This document shows, piece after piece, positions 17,483 through 25,607 of a DNA stretch of 64,000 nucleotides (position 1 is its first letter; each line of letters starts with the position of its first letter). The notes beneath the pieces are model-generated. The model did no database searches. It saw only the letters and a program-made list of their open reading frames with translations, and was not told where the DNA came from. The DNA comes from Actinomyces naeslundii. Its GTDB lineage: Bacteria; Actinomycetota; Actinomycetes; Actinomycetales; Actinomycetaceae. The stretch is from assembly GCF_001956585.1 (NCBI RefSeq), contig NZ_MSRR01000018.1:104606-168605 (forward strand), read 5' to 3'. The position numbers were made by a program, and so were the translations under genes.

Positions 17483-17979
17483 GCGGGCGCCCCCGGTCCT
17501 TCGGGGGCTCGCCCGGAAGCGCTGGACGAGCCATCGTCGTCACCGTCACCGGAGATGGAACACCACTGCTCGACGACGAAGCCGACGACGCACCACACCA
17601 GGCATGCCGCCATGCAGCCGATCGAGGTCCACGCCAGGTGGGTCATGTCCGGCGAGCGAGGCGTCACCAGGGCCAGGATGAGCCCTCCGGCGTAGACGCC
17701 GCCCAGGACCGCGCCCACGATGGCCGAGGCCTGGGCGGCAGCCGCAGTGGTGGCGGCACCGGTGAGGGTGATCCAGGTGCGCTCGCGGGCCCGCAACCGC
17801 CGCACCGCCAGGCCGCATACGAGGACGATGCCGGAGATGACCAGCGCGGTCACCGCCCCCCAGGGGGTGAGGACCGGGATCCAGCCGAGGTGGCGCAGAA
17901 GGAGGTCTCCGGCCACCCAGGAGGCGACCGCCGCGGCGGTGAACCAGGCGACGGCGCTGGTCCAGCGGGTGCGCCGCAT
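17479..17979 (-). CDS. DUF3180 family membrane protein
   Basis: A 166-residue protein with four hydrophobic helices and an Asp/Ser-rich C-terminus. It begins MRRTRWTSAVAWFTAAAVAS, and ATG 17979 overlaps the folB-folK stop (ATGA). DUF3180 proteins occur directly downstream of folK in many actinobacteria. Their function is unknown, so conserved linkage to folate genes is the only clue. An in-frame upstream ATG at 18036 lies inside the folK coding region and is not preferred. Confidence 0.86.
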   Translation of the reverse strand: MRRTRWTSAVAWFTAAAVASWVAGDLLLRHLGWIPVLTPWGAVTALVISGIVLVCGLAVRRLRARERTWITLTGAATTAAAAQASAIVGAVLGGVYAGGLILALVTPRSPDMTHLAWTSIGCMAACLVWCVVGFVVEQWCSISGDGDDDGSSSASGRAPEGPGAPA

Positions 17980-20681
17980 CAGACGTCCTGGCGGGGCCCT
18001 GTCCCCTGGGAGCCACCACCGATGACGTCGTTCCACTGGAGGGGGGACTGCCAGGCGTCCCCAGCGGCGTCATCCTGCGGCTGAGCGGCCGGGGCACCCT
18101 GCCCCTGCTGGCCGGCATAGTTCGCGTAGCTGCCGACGTCCTGCTGGTTGCTGGGGAACCCGCCTGCACCATCGACCTGCCCGGGGGCGTAGGCGTCCTG
18201 AGGACCGGCTGCCCCGGCCGACCCGGATGCCTCAGGGGCCGAGGCCGCCTGGTAGGGCGAGTCGATCTGCGGGGCCTGCCCGGACCAGGCGCCGGCATCG
18301 TAGGAGGACTCGAACGGAGCCTGGTCGAAGGGCGCCGGCTCAACCGGTGCCTGCGAGCCGAGGGGCTGCGCCGAGGAGGCCGGTGAGCTGCCGGAGACGC
18401 TGTTGGCGTAGTCGGCGGCCAGGGAGGCATTGGCCGCATTGGCCACGGAGGACTCGTCCCGGGTGGCGTCGTAGACCCTCTGCGGCTCGGCGTCTGCGGC
18501 CTCCTGCTCCACCGGGGGCTCCACGTAGGGGCCGGTGGGCTTGTCCGGCAGGGAGTCGGAGTCGAGCCAGTCGAAGGCCAGCCACCGCAGGCCGCCACGG
18601 TCGGGGGCGTTCTCAGCGAGCTCGGACACGGAGTGCCCGGCCAGCTCGGCGAAGGGGTCGGCCTGGCTCCACGGCACGAGGACGAAGGCGCGCTCGACGG
18701 CGTGCGGGTGCGGCAGGGACAGCGCCGGGTCGGCGGAGGTGACGCCCTCGACCTCAATGAGGTCGACGTCGAGGGTGCGCACGCCCCACGGCTCGGTGCG
18801 CACGCGGCCGGCGGCGGCCTCCAGGGAGTGGCAGACCTCGAGGAGCTCGCGCGGCGAGAGGGTCGTCATGGCCATGACCACCGTGTTGAGGTAGTCGGGC
18901 TGCGGCTCGGCGCCCTCGGCGACGACAGCGACGGTGCGGGCCAGCGGCGCCACCTGCGTGACCTCGATGCCCTCCGTGTTCTTCAGTCCGTGGACGGCCG
19001 TGCGCAGGGACTCCACGACCGCGCCGACGTTGGCACCCAGGCTGAAGACGACGCTGACGGGCTGGGCGGGGCGCTCGGCGAGCGGGTCGGCCGGCACGGC
19101 GGGAGAGGCGGGCGCCTGCTCGGCTACCGGAGCGGTTCCGGGGGCCGCGATGCCGGGGAACCCGGGCTGCACCGGCGCCGAGGCCTGCTGCGCGGCGTAC
19201 GAGGCGTCGGCGGGCTGGGAGAAGTCCTCGGAGTAGGAGGGCTCGGAGTAGGAGGGGACGATGCTCTCCTGGCCCTCCTGGCTCCCGGCTCCGGAGTACT
19301 CACCGGGCGCGGCGAAGGGGCCGGGCTCGGCCAGGGGCTGGGCGGCTGAGACGGATGAGGCATCGGCGAGGCCGTCTGCGGCAGCCGTCCCGGCGTCGGA
19401 CCCGAAGCCGTTGAGGGTGGGCAAGGAGCCGTCGGCGTCAGCGCCCGCCGCGTCGACCGGCTCATCGTAGGTTGCTCCGCTGTAGGCGGTCTCGTTGTGG
19501 GAGCCGACCTCCTCGGAGGAGGCCACGTGGCGACCCTCGCGGGGCAGCTGAATCGGGAGCTCGCCCGCGGCGGAGGCCGGTTCGGACGGGGCTCCGGCGT
19601 CGGCCACCACCTCATCGGCGTAGCTGGGGGCGACGGGCTCCGCCTCCGGCTCGGGGGTGGCCGCCGGTACACCCAGGGCATCGGCTGCCAGGCTCACGAA
19701 ACCGTCAGCGCCGGCGGTCCGAGCGGCGGAGGTGGCGGTGGGCGCACTGGTCGAGGGGGTGTCCAGCAGGCCCGCCGCGGCGGAGGCATCGGCTGCCGGC
19801 GCGTAGGACTCGCTGGGAGGCTCCGGGGCCTGGGAGGAGGACGCCGCCGAGGCGGAGGAGTCCGTGACCCAGTCCGGCACCCAGGACTGGGTCGGCGCGC
19901 CGGCCCCGCTGGAAGCGCTGGGCTCGGCCGGCATCGGTGTGGGGACGGAGGGCGCGGCGGCCGCGAAGGAGGATCGGGCCGGTGCCTCAAGCGGAGAGGC
20001 GGGCGAGGGCGTCGGGGTGATGGGCGGTTCAGGTGTCGGCACCGTCGGAGCGACCGCAGCGTCTCCTGCGAACGAGGCTCCGGTGAAGTCGGGGACCTCC
20101 GTCACGAGGGGGGCCGCGGGAGTGGAGGCGGGCGGCTCGTAGGCGGGCGCCGCGGGCGAGGCGGCGGCCACCGGGGAGGCCGAGGACGAGGGCGTCCCGA
20201 AGGACTGGGCGGAGACCGCGACCGGCTCCTCGCCCTGAGCGGCCCAGGCGGCCTGGCTGGTGGCGGGGGCGCCACCGTGGCCCGCGGCGGCATCGGCCAC
20301 CCGGTGGATGGTCACCGAGACGTCCTCGAAGGCGACGTCGAGGGGCGCCTCGGGCTTGTGCACGGTGACCTCGGCGGCGACGACGCGGGGGAATGACAGG
20401 ACCCGCTCGGCGATCCGGTCCGCCAGGGACTCGATGAGGTTGACCGGCTCGCCCTCGATGATGCTCACGATGCCGTTGGCCACGCGGGAGTAGTCGACGG
20501 CGTCGGTCACCGAGTCGGTGACGGCGGCCACGGCGGTACCGCGCTGCCCCAGGTCGAGGACGACGTCGACCGTGAAGAGCTGGCCCTCCTCGCGTTCGAA
20601 GGGCAGGACGCCGTGGTGTCCACGGGCGGACAGTCCGACGAGGCTGATCCGGTCGGTGGTCGCGGAGACGGTGGTGCTCAC
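17979..20681 (-). CDS. folK: FolB-FolK fusion with very long disordered linker
   Basis: A bifunctional folate enzyme in one 900-residue frame. Residues 1-128 are dihydroneopterin aldolase (FolB: ARGHHGVLPFEREEGQ, then DYSRVANGIVSIIEGEPVN and ESLADRIAE). About 541-705 is the pyrophosphokinase FolK (FSLGANVG, WGVRTLDVDLIEVEG, LSLPHPHAVERAF). Between them lie about 410 residues rich in Ala, Pro, Ser and Glu, and a tail of about 195 residues of similar composition follows FolK; neither resembles a folded domain. ATG 20681 overlaps the folP stop by 4 bp. FolB-FolK fusions are known, but linkers are normally short. Confidence 0.9.
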   Translation of the reverse strand: MSTTVSATTDRISLVGLSARGHHGVLPFEREEGQLFTVDVVLDLGQRGTAVAAVTDSVTDAVDYSRVANGIVSIIEGEPVNLIESLADRIAERVLSFPRVVAAEVTVHKPEAPLDVAFEDVSVTIHRVADAAAGHGGAPATSQAAWAAQGEEPVAVSAQSFGTPSSSASPVAAASPAAPAYEPPASTPAAPLVTEVPDFTGASFAGDAAVAPTVPTPEPPITPTPSPASPLEAPARSSFAAAAPSVPTPMPAEPSASSGAGAPTQSWVPDWVTDSSASAASSSQAPEPPSESYAPAADASAAAGLLDTPSTSAPTATSAARTAGADGFVSLAADALGVPAATPEPEAEPVAPSYADEVVADAGAPSEPASAAGELPIQLPREGRHVASSEEVGSHNETAYSGATYDEPVDAAGADADGSLPTLNGFGSDAGTAAADGLADASSVSAAQPLAEPGPFAAPGEYSGAGSQEGQESIVPSYSEPSYSEDFSQPADASYAAQQASAPVQPGFPGIAAPGTAPVAEQAPASPAVPADPLAERPAQPVSVVFSLGANVGAVVESLRTAVHGLKNTEGIEVTQVAPLARTVAVVAEGAEPQPDYLNTVVMAMTTLSPRELLEVCHSLEAAAGRVRTEPWGVRTLDVDLIEVEGVTSADPALSLPHPHAVERAFVLVPWSQADPFAELAGHSVSELAENAPDRGGLRWLAFDWLDSDSLPDKPTGPYVEPPVEQEAADAEPQRVYDATRDESSVANAANASLAADYANSVSGSSPASSAQPLGSQAPVEPAPFDQAPFESSYDAGAWSGQAPQIDSPYQAASAPEASGSAGAAGPQDAYAPGQVDGAGGFPSNQQDVGSYANYAGQQGQGAPAAQPQDDAAGDAWQSPLQWNDVIGGGSQGTGPRQDV

Positions 20682-21559
20682 TGGTGTTCCTTCCAGAGGG
20701 AGGCGGTGCGAACGGCGGCCCGGTTGGCCGGGACCTCGTGGACTCTGACGGCCCAGGCGCCGGCGGCGGCGGCCAGGGCGGTGGTGGCGGCGGTGACGGC
20801 GTCGCGCTGGACGGGGGTGGCGTCCGCCTCAGCGGCCTGGGCCAGGAAGCGCTTGCGGGAGGAGCCGACCAGGAGGGGCTGCCCCAGGTCGGCAATGAGC
20901 CGGGCGGTGGCGGCCAGCAGCTCCCAGGACTGCTCGTGGGTCTTGGCGAAGCCGAGGCCGGGATCCAGGACCACCTGGGAGCGGTCGACCCCGGCGGCGT
21001 CCAGCTCGTCCAGGCGCTCGCGCAGCTCGGCCTCCACTCCGGCGACGACGCCGCCCGGGTAGTCGGTGAGGCGGTCCATGGTCTCGGGGTCGCCGCGCCA
21101 GTGCTGGCAGACGTAGACGACGCCGGCGCGGGCGATGAGGGCGGGCATGGCGGGGTCGGCCAGGCCCCCGGAGACGTCGTTGATGATGTGGGCACCGGCG
21201 TCGATGGCGGCCTCGGCGGTGGCGGCGTGGATGGTGTCGACCGAGACGATCGCGCTGCCGGCAGATCCATCGGTCCCGTCGGCGAGGAGCGCGCGCACCA
21301 CGGGCAGGACGCGGGAGATCTCGGTGTCGACGTCGACCCTCTGGGCGCCGGGACGGGTGGACTCCCCGCCGATGTCGATGATGTCGGCGCCCTGGGCGAT
21401 GAGCTCACGGGCATGGTCCACGGCTGCCTCGGGATCGGTCCAGCGGCCGCCGTCGGAGAAGGAGTCGGGGGTGACGTTGAGGACGCCCATGAGGAGCGTC
21501 CGGTCGCGAGGCACCCGCCCCGGCAGGGGGGCCGGAGCGGCGTCGGGAAGAATCGTCAC
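20678..21559 (-). CDS. folP: Dihydropteroate synthase
   Basis: Joins 6-hydroxymethyl-dihydropterin diphosphate and p-aminobenzoate; it is the sulfonamide target. The 293-residue TIM-barrel has the family motifs LMGVLNVTPDSFSDGG, DIIDIGGESTRPGA, INDVSGG, VVLDPGLGFAKTHEQSWELL and VGSSRKRFL, the last two contributing phosphate and pterin contacts. GTG 21559 is the start. It is the first gene of a coupled folP / folB-folK / DUF3180 / PH / PH operon. The usual upstream neighbour folE is separated by a 10-kb accessory block. Confidence 0.96.
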   Translation of the reverse strand: MTILPDAAPAPLPGRVPRDRTLLMGVLNVTPDSFSDGGRWTDPEAAVDHARELIAQGADIIDIGGESTRPGAQRVDVDTEISRVLPVVRALLADGTDGSAGSAIVSVDTIHAATAEAAIDAGAHIINDVSGGLADPAMPALIARAGVVYVCQHWRGDPETMDRLTDYPGGVVAGVEAELRERLDELDAAGVDRSQVVLDPGLGFAKTHEQSWELLAATARLIADLGQPLLVGSSRKRFLAQAAEADATPVQRDAVTAATTALAAAAGAWAVRVHEVPANRAAVRTASLWKEHQ

Positions 21560-21925
21560 GGGGCCAGGCTAACGGTTGGTCCGGCGCTACGGGAGGACCG
21601 AAACATCTTCAGCCCGCCGCAAACTGAGAGCCAGGACACGATCCGTTCGGGTCGAGGCGGCCGGCATCGACCAAGAATTCACAGAAGACGCGGAGCCGTG
21701 TCGTCCATGAGTTTTTGGTTGAGATTGATGGACCTCACGACCTCGGTGCGACTGACCGGTCGCCCCTCATTCGAAAGGCGGAGACGCCTCCGCAGCCCGT
21801 CCCTTCGACGCATTCCGGTTCTTCTCCTTGATTTCTAGCCTCAAGGCATCCACCGATGACTCCGGGACCACGCGACTCGTCCACCACGGCTCCCGCTGGG
21901 AAAGAAAATGAGAAGAGGACTGCTG
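21560..21925. other. Intergenic region between folP and the first FtsX-type permease
   Basis: This 366-bp divergent spacer holds no convincing gene. It contains a small hairpin (GCGGAG-ACGC-CTCCGC) at about 21779-21794, directly followed by the promoter-like motif at 21804-21838, and a GAGGA ribosome-binding site for the ATG at 21926. The folP promoter must also lie here but could not be placed. Confidence 0.6.
21804..21838 (+). promoter_or_regulatory. Shared promoter/operator motif, copy 1
   Basis: TTCGACGCATTCCGGT, then 12 unrelated bases, then TTTCTAG. The same two blocks with the same 12-bp spacing occur at 24592-24626 before the ABC ATPase gene. Conserved blocks with a non-conserved spacer of fixed length look like a -35/-10 pair or an activator site plus -10. 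They imply that both efflux units respond to the same sigma factor or regulator. Confidence 0.65.
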
Positions 21926-24424
21926 ATGCCCGCCCTGCTCGATCTGCGCCGCAGTGCTGCCGCCTTCGTGGCGGTGGCCATGAGCGCGGCCCTCATCGTC
22001 TTCGCCTTCATCGTCTCCGACTCCGTTCGGACCAGGGTCACCGAGAGTGCTCGCGCCAGTGTCGGTAACGCCGACGTGGGGGTCCTGGCGGACCGCAAGG
22101 ACGACGCTGCCGGAGGCAGGATCTCCGAGCGGGCCGTGCAGCAGGTCTCCGCGGCTGACGGGGTCGCATCGGTGCGTCCCTATGTGGAGGGAGGGGTCCT
22201 GGCCGGCCGCCAGGGCGCAGCTCAGGAGAGCAGCCTCCTGGTCCTGGACGTACCGGCGCTCACGGGCAGCACCCGCCTGGTGGAGGGCCGCCTGCCGCAG
22301 GCGGATAACGAGATCGCCGTCTCGCCCGCCGTCCTGGAGCGGCAGCAGAACGTGAAGGTCGGCAGCGCCCTCACGGTGAAGGCCTCCGAGGACGCCTCCT
22401 CCACGACCGTGAACGTCGTGGGCGTGGTCCGGCCCGGGGCTGACGTCACCCGGTACGACGCCGAGGACACCCCCTACATCTTCGCCACGGGCCAGGCGCA
22501 GGCCGCCATGGGGCTTCCCGACGACCCCGCCGTCCTCTACGTCACTGGGAAGGCGGGGACCAGCGACAAGGAGCTTCTCAGCTCCGTCACCGAGGCCCTG
22601 GCCACCGCGCAGCCAGGCGCACAGGCCTACACCGCCTCCGAGATCGTCACCATGCGCGCCAAGAGCTCCGACGGCGCCGCCTCCAGAACGATCACTCTTC
22701 TGCAGATCATCGCTCCCGTGTGCGCCGTCGTCTCCGGGATCGTCATTGCCACGACCTTCACGACGCTCATGGCGCGCCAGACCCGCCAGATCGGTCTGCT
22801 GCGCTGCGTGGGCGCGACCCGCCGTCAGGTCGTGGGCTCCGTGCTGCGAGCCGCCCTGCTCACCGGGCTGGCGGGGTCCGTCGCCGGAGCCGTCGTCGGA
22901 GCCGCCATCGCGGTACCCGTCATCCGCTCCGGCCTCATCGAGGAGGTCGAGTCCCGTCACCTGACCATCTCCTGGACCTCCTTCGCCCTGGCGGTCCTGG
23001 TCGGCACCGTGGTGACCCTGGTCTCCGTCCTGAGGCCGGCGCGCCAGGCCAGCCGGGTGTCTGCGCTCGTGGCGCTGACCGGGCAGACCGCCGGCCATGA
23101 GTCGCTGGGCAGACGGCGGGTGGCTGCGGCCGTCGCGGGGGCGGTCGTCGCCGCGCTCGGCCTCGGCCTCATCCACGGCGGAGTTACCTGGCGGGTCCTG
23201 GAGATGATCGGGACGGGGGCGGTCGTCGCCGTCCTCGGGATCATCCTTGCGCTTCCCCTGCTCGTCGTCGGGGCGTCCCGCCTCGTCGGATCGGTCTGCG
23301 GCCAGGAGCGCAGACCTATCCTCCACCTGGCCACCCGCAACCTGGCCCACAACCCCGGCCGCGCCGCGGCGACCACCGCGTCCCTGCTCGTCGCCGTCGC
23401 GGTAGCGGCCGCGATGTCCAGTGGCCTGTCCAGCGTCGCCGCCTCCATGCAGACCTACGTCGGTTACCACACCCCAGTCGACATCACCGTGGGAGAGCTG
23501 AGCGCGGGCCAGGCCCCCTCCTCGACCGTTGCGAGGATCGCCGCCGTTGACGGCGTGGAGGGCGTCGTCCCCGTGCCGCGGCTCGAGGTCACCATGACCG
23601 GCGGTCGCCAGAACAACCGGAAGGAGACCCTGACCGTCTCCGCTGTCGACAAGGAGAAGGTCTCCCCGGTCCTGCGCTCCCGGGAGGCGCTGGAGGCTCT
23701 CGACGACCGGGTTCTCCTGCTGGACCGCACCTACGACATCGCCGACGGAACCCCCGTGACTCTCACGGGGCCCGCCGGCAGCGTTGACCTGACCGTCCGG
23801 GTGAAGGAGGGGCTCGACGCCGCCGTCACCCCCGTCGTCGCGGATCGGCTGGTCGGCAACGCTCCGACCGCCTCCCTCCTGTGGGTGCGCGCCGACGGCG
23901 ATGGCTCGGATCGGGCTCCTGTCTCCGCCGTCCGCGAGGCAGTGGCGGGCAGCGGCCTCTCCGTCGGCGACTCCCAGGAGGGCCGCACCAACCTCACTGA
24001 TCAGGTCCGCAAGGTCTCCATAGCGATCGGCGCCATGCTGGTCTTCACCCTGCTAATCGCCCTGTCAGGCCTGGCCAACACCATCGATATCAGCGTCCTG
24101 GAACGCACCCGAGAGATTGGGGTCCTGCGCGCCACCGGCACCCAGCGCAGCGAGATCAGGCGCCTGCTCATCACCGAGGCCGTCCTCACCGCGCTCCTGG
24201 GCGGCACCATCGGCATCCTGCTCGGCTGCGGGGTGGGTGTCGCAGGGGCGGCCGCCCTGCTCACAACCGACTCCACCAGCTTCCTGACCGTCCCGGTCCC
24301 ATGGCTGGCCCTGATCCTGGTCGGCATCCTTCTGATGTCCGCCGCGGTCGGTGTCCTGGCCTCGCTGCGTCCCGCGGAGAGCGCCAGCCGGATCCCGCCC
24401 GTCCGCGCCCTCGCTCAGGACTGA
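21926..24424 (+). CDS. FtsX/MacB-like ABC permease, paralog 1 (no adjacent ATPase of its own)
   Basis: An 832-residue permease with an N-terminal helix (LRRSAAAFVAVAMSAALIVF), an extracytoplasmic domain and two FtsX blocks, each with the coupling motif (TRQIGLLRCVGATRRQV and TREIGVLRATGTQRSEI). It is a full-length paralog of the gene at 25607. Start ATG 21926 is chosen because MPALLDLRR matches the paralog start MPSLLDLRR and GAGGA precedes it; ATG 21908 would add six residues. It is encoded without its own ATPase, so it probably uses the one at 24717. Confidence 0.87.
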   Translation: MPALLDLRRSAAAFVAVAMSAALIVFAFIVSDSVRTRVTESARASVGNADVGVLADRKDDAAGGRISERAVQQVSAADGVASVRPYVEGGVLAGRQGAAQESSLLVLDVPALTGSTRLVEGRLPQADNEIAVSPAVLERQQNVKVGSALTVKASEDASSTTVNVVGVVRPGADVTRYDAEDTPYIFATGQAQAAMGLPDDPAVLYVTGKAGTSDKELLSSVTEALATAQPGAQAYTASEIVTMRAKSSDGAASRTITLLQIIAPVCAVVSGIVIATTFTTLMARQTRQIGLLRCVGATRRQVVGSVLRAALLTGLAGSVAGAVVGAAIAVPVIRSGLIEEVESRHLTISWTSFALAVLVGTVVTLVSVLRPARQASRVSALVALTGQTAGHESLGRRRVAAAVAGAVVAALGLGLIHGGVTWRVLEMIGTGAVVAVLGIILALPLLVVGASRLVGSVCGQERRPILHLATRNLAHNPGRAAATTASLLVAVAVAAAMSSGLSSVAASMQTYVGYHTPVDITVGELSAGQAPSSTVARIAAVDGVEGVVPVPRLEVTMTGGRQNNRKETLTVSAVDKEKVSPVLRSREALEALDDRVLLLDRTYDIADGTPVTLTGPAGSVDLTVRVKEGLDAAVTPVVADRLVGNAPTASLLWVRADGDGSDRAPVSAVREAVAGSGLSVGDSQEGRTNLTDQVRKVSIAIGAMLVFTLLIALSGLANTIDISVLERTREIGVLRATGTQRSEIRRLLITEAVLTALLGGTIGILLGCGVGVAGAAALLTTDSTSFLTVPVPWLALILVGILLMSAAVGVLASLRPAESASRIPPVRALAQD

Positions 24425-24492
24425 GGAGAGCCACTCTCCGCTCCCTCTCTACCGTCCCTCTGCTCCCCCCTCTGCCATGGGGGCCTGAGAAA

Positions 24493-24532
24493 CGGCTGCC
24501 CCGCGCCCTGGAACCAGGGCACGGGGCAGCCG
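24493..24532 (+). terminator. Strong hairpin after the first permease
   Basis: CGGCTGCCCCGCGCCCTGG pairs with the downstream CCAGGGCACGGGGCAGCCG around a 2-nt centre, about 18 base pairs with one mismatch. It begins 69 bp after the permease stop. It lacks a T-tract but fits the GC-rich hairpin terminators common in actinobacteria, and it separates the permease from the next promoter. Confidence 0.65.
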
Positions 24533-24591
24533 CACCTTCGTACCGCCTCGCCTCCGCCTTTCGGTGGACAGGGGGCTCACGCGTCCCGTCC

Positions 24592-24626
24592 TTCGACGCA
24601 TTCCGGTGCGATGGCGCCGTTTCTAG
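24592..24626 (+). promoter_or_regulatory. Shared promoter/operator motif, copy 2
   Basis: TTCGACGCATTCCGGT, 12 bp, TTTCTAG: the same blocks and spacing as 21804-21838, here 90 bp upstream of the ATPase start. The 12-bp spacers have no recognisable similarity, so the match is unlikely to be a simple leftover of permease duplication. Confidence 0.65.
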
Positions 24627-24716
24627 GCTTTTTCACGTCAACAGGGCAGCCCCGGACACGAATCAAGCGACCGACCCTGCCCGCCACACGAGTCAGCCAA
24701 CGAGAAGGGTCCTGAG

Positions 24717-25607
24717 ATGACGACTCAACCCCAGCCCCCGTCCTCCGGCCACACTGCCAATCCCGCTCCGGTCCCCCAGGGAGCGCCGGTCGCTTCGGGA
24801 GCACCGGCGGCACCTGCCGCTGCTGCCGCCCCGATGCGCGTCGTCGAGGCCCGCGGCCTGACCAAGGTCTACGGTGAGGGCGAGGCCCGGGTCGTCGCCC
24901 TGGACTCAGCGAGCCTGGTGGTGGGACGCGGCGAGTTCGTGGCCATCATGGGCCCCTCCGGCTCGGGCAAGTCTACCCTCCTGCACTGCCTGGCCGGCCT
25001 GGACACGCCGACCTCCGGCAGCGTCCTCATCGCCGGCCAGGACCTGTCCGGCATGAAGGACAAGCAGCTCACCGCCGTGCGCCGCGATCGCCTCGGCTTC
25101 ATCTTTCAGTCCTTCAACCTGCTGCCCACCCTGAGCGCCGAGGAGAACATCCTCCTGCCCCAGCGCCTGGCCCACCGCAAGCCGAAGCGGGACTGGTACG
25201 ACGCCATCATCTCCACCCTGGGGATCGGTGACCGCCTGTCCCACCGGCCCAACGAGCTCTCCGGAGGCCAGCAACAGCGCGTGGCCGTGGCCCGCGCCCT
25301 CGTGGGCCGCCCCGAGGTGGTCTTCGCCGACGAGCCCACCGGGGCGCTGGACACCGCCTCGGCCGCCTCTCTGCTGGAGACCCTGGCCACTATGTGCGAG
25401 CACCTGGGACAGACGGTCGTCATGGTCACCCACGACGAGCAGGCAGCTGCCACCACCAACCGCATCATCCGCCTGCGCGACGGGCGCATCACCGGGGTCG
25501 AGGCCGTGCGACGCCCGGCCGGTACTCGCGTGGCCGGGTCCGGCGCGCGCCACGCCGCCGGCCCCTCCCCCGCTGCCGGACCTGCACCCCGGATGGAGGC
25601 CCGCTGA
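24717..25607 (+). CDS. ABC transporter ATPase (MacB/LolD type)
   Basis: A 296-residue ATPase. A Pro/Ala-rich N-terminal stretch of about 38 residues precedes the nucleotide-binding domain, which has Walker A GPSGSGKST, the Q-loop in FIFQSFNLLPTLSAEENI, signature LSGGQQQR and Walker B VVFADEPTGALD. A low-complexity C-terminal tail follows about residue 260. It energises FtsX-type permeases that export peptides, antibiotics or lipids. Its stop overlaps the start of the next permease (TGATG). Shared upstream motifs suggest it also serves the permease at 21926. Confidence 0.92.
   Translation: MTTQPQPPSSGHTANPAPVPQGAPVASGAPAAPAAAAAPMRVVEARGLTKVYGEGEARVVALDSASLVVGRGEFVAIMGPSGSGKSTLLHCLAGLDTPTSGSVLIAGQDLSGMKDKQLTAVRRDRLGFIFQSFNLLPTLSAEENILLPQRLAHRKPKRDWYDAIISTLGIGDRLSHRPNELSGGQQQRVAVARALVGRPEVVFADEPTGALDTASAASLLETLATMCEHLGQTVVMVTHDEQAAATTNRIIRLRDGRITGVEAVRRPAGTRVAGSGARHAAGPSPAAGPAPRMEAR

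Noticed and set aside
17979..20681. Splitting the FolB-FolK frame into two genes
   Set aside because: A single uninterrupted frame with high third-position GC spans both domains, and no start with a ribosome-binding site was evident just before FolK.
21650..21700. Another member of the TGTCC/GGACA family between folP and the permease
   Set aside because: GGACACGATCCG and CGGAGCCGTGTCGTCC face each other only with gaps, and the end orientation is reversed.
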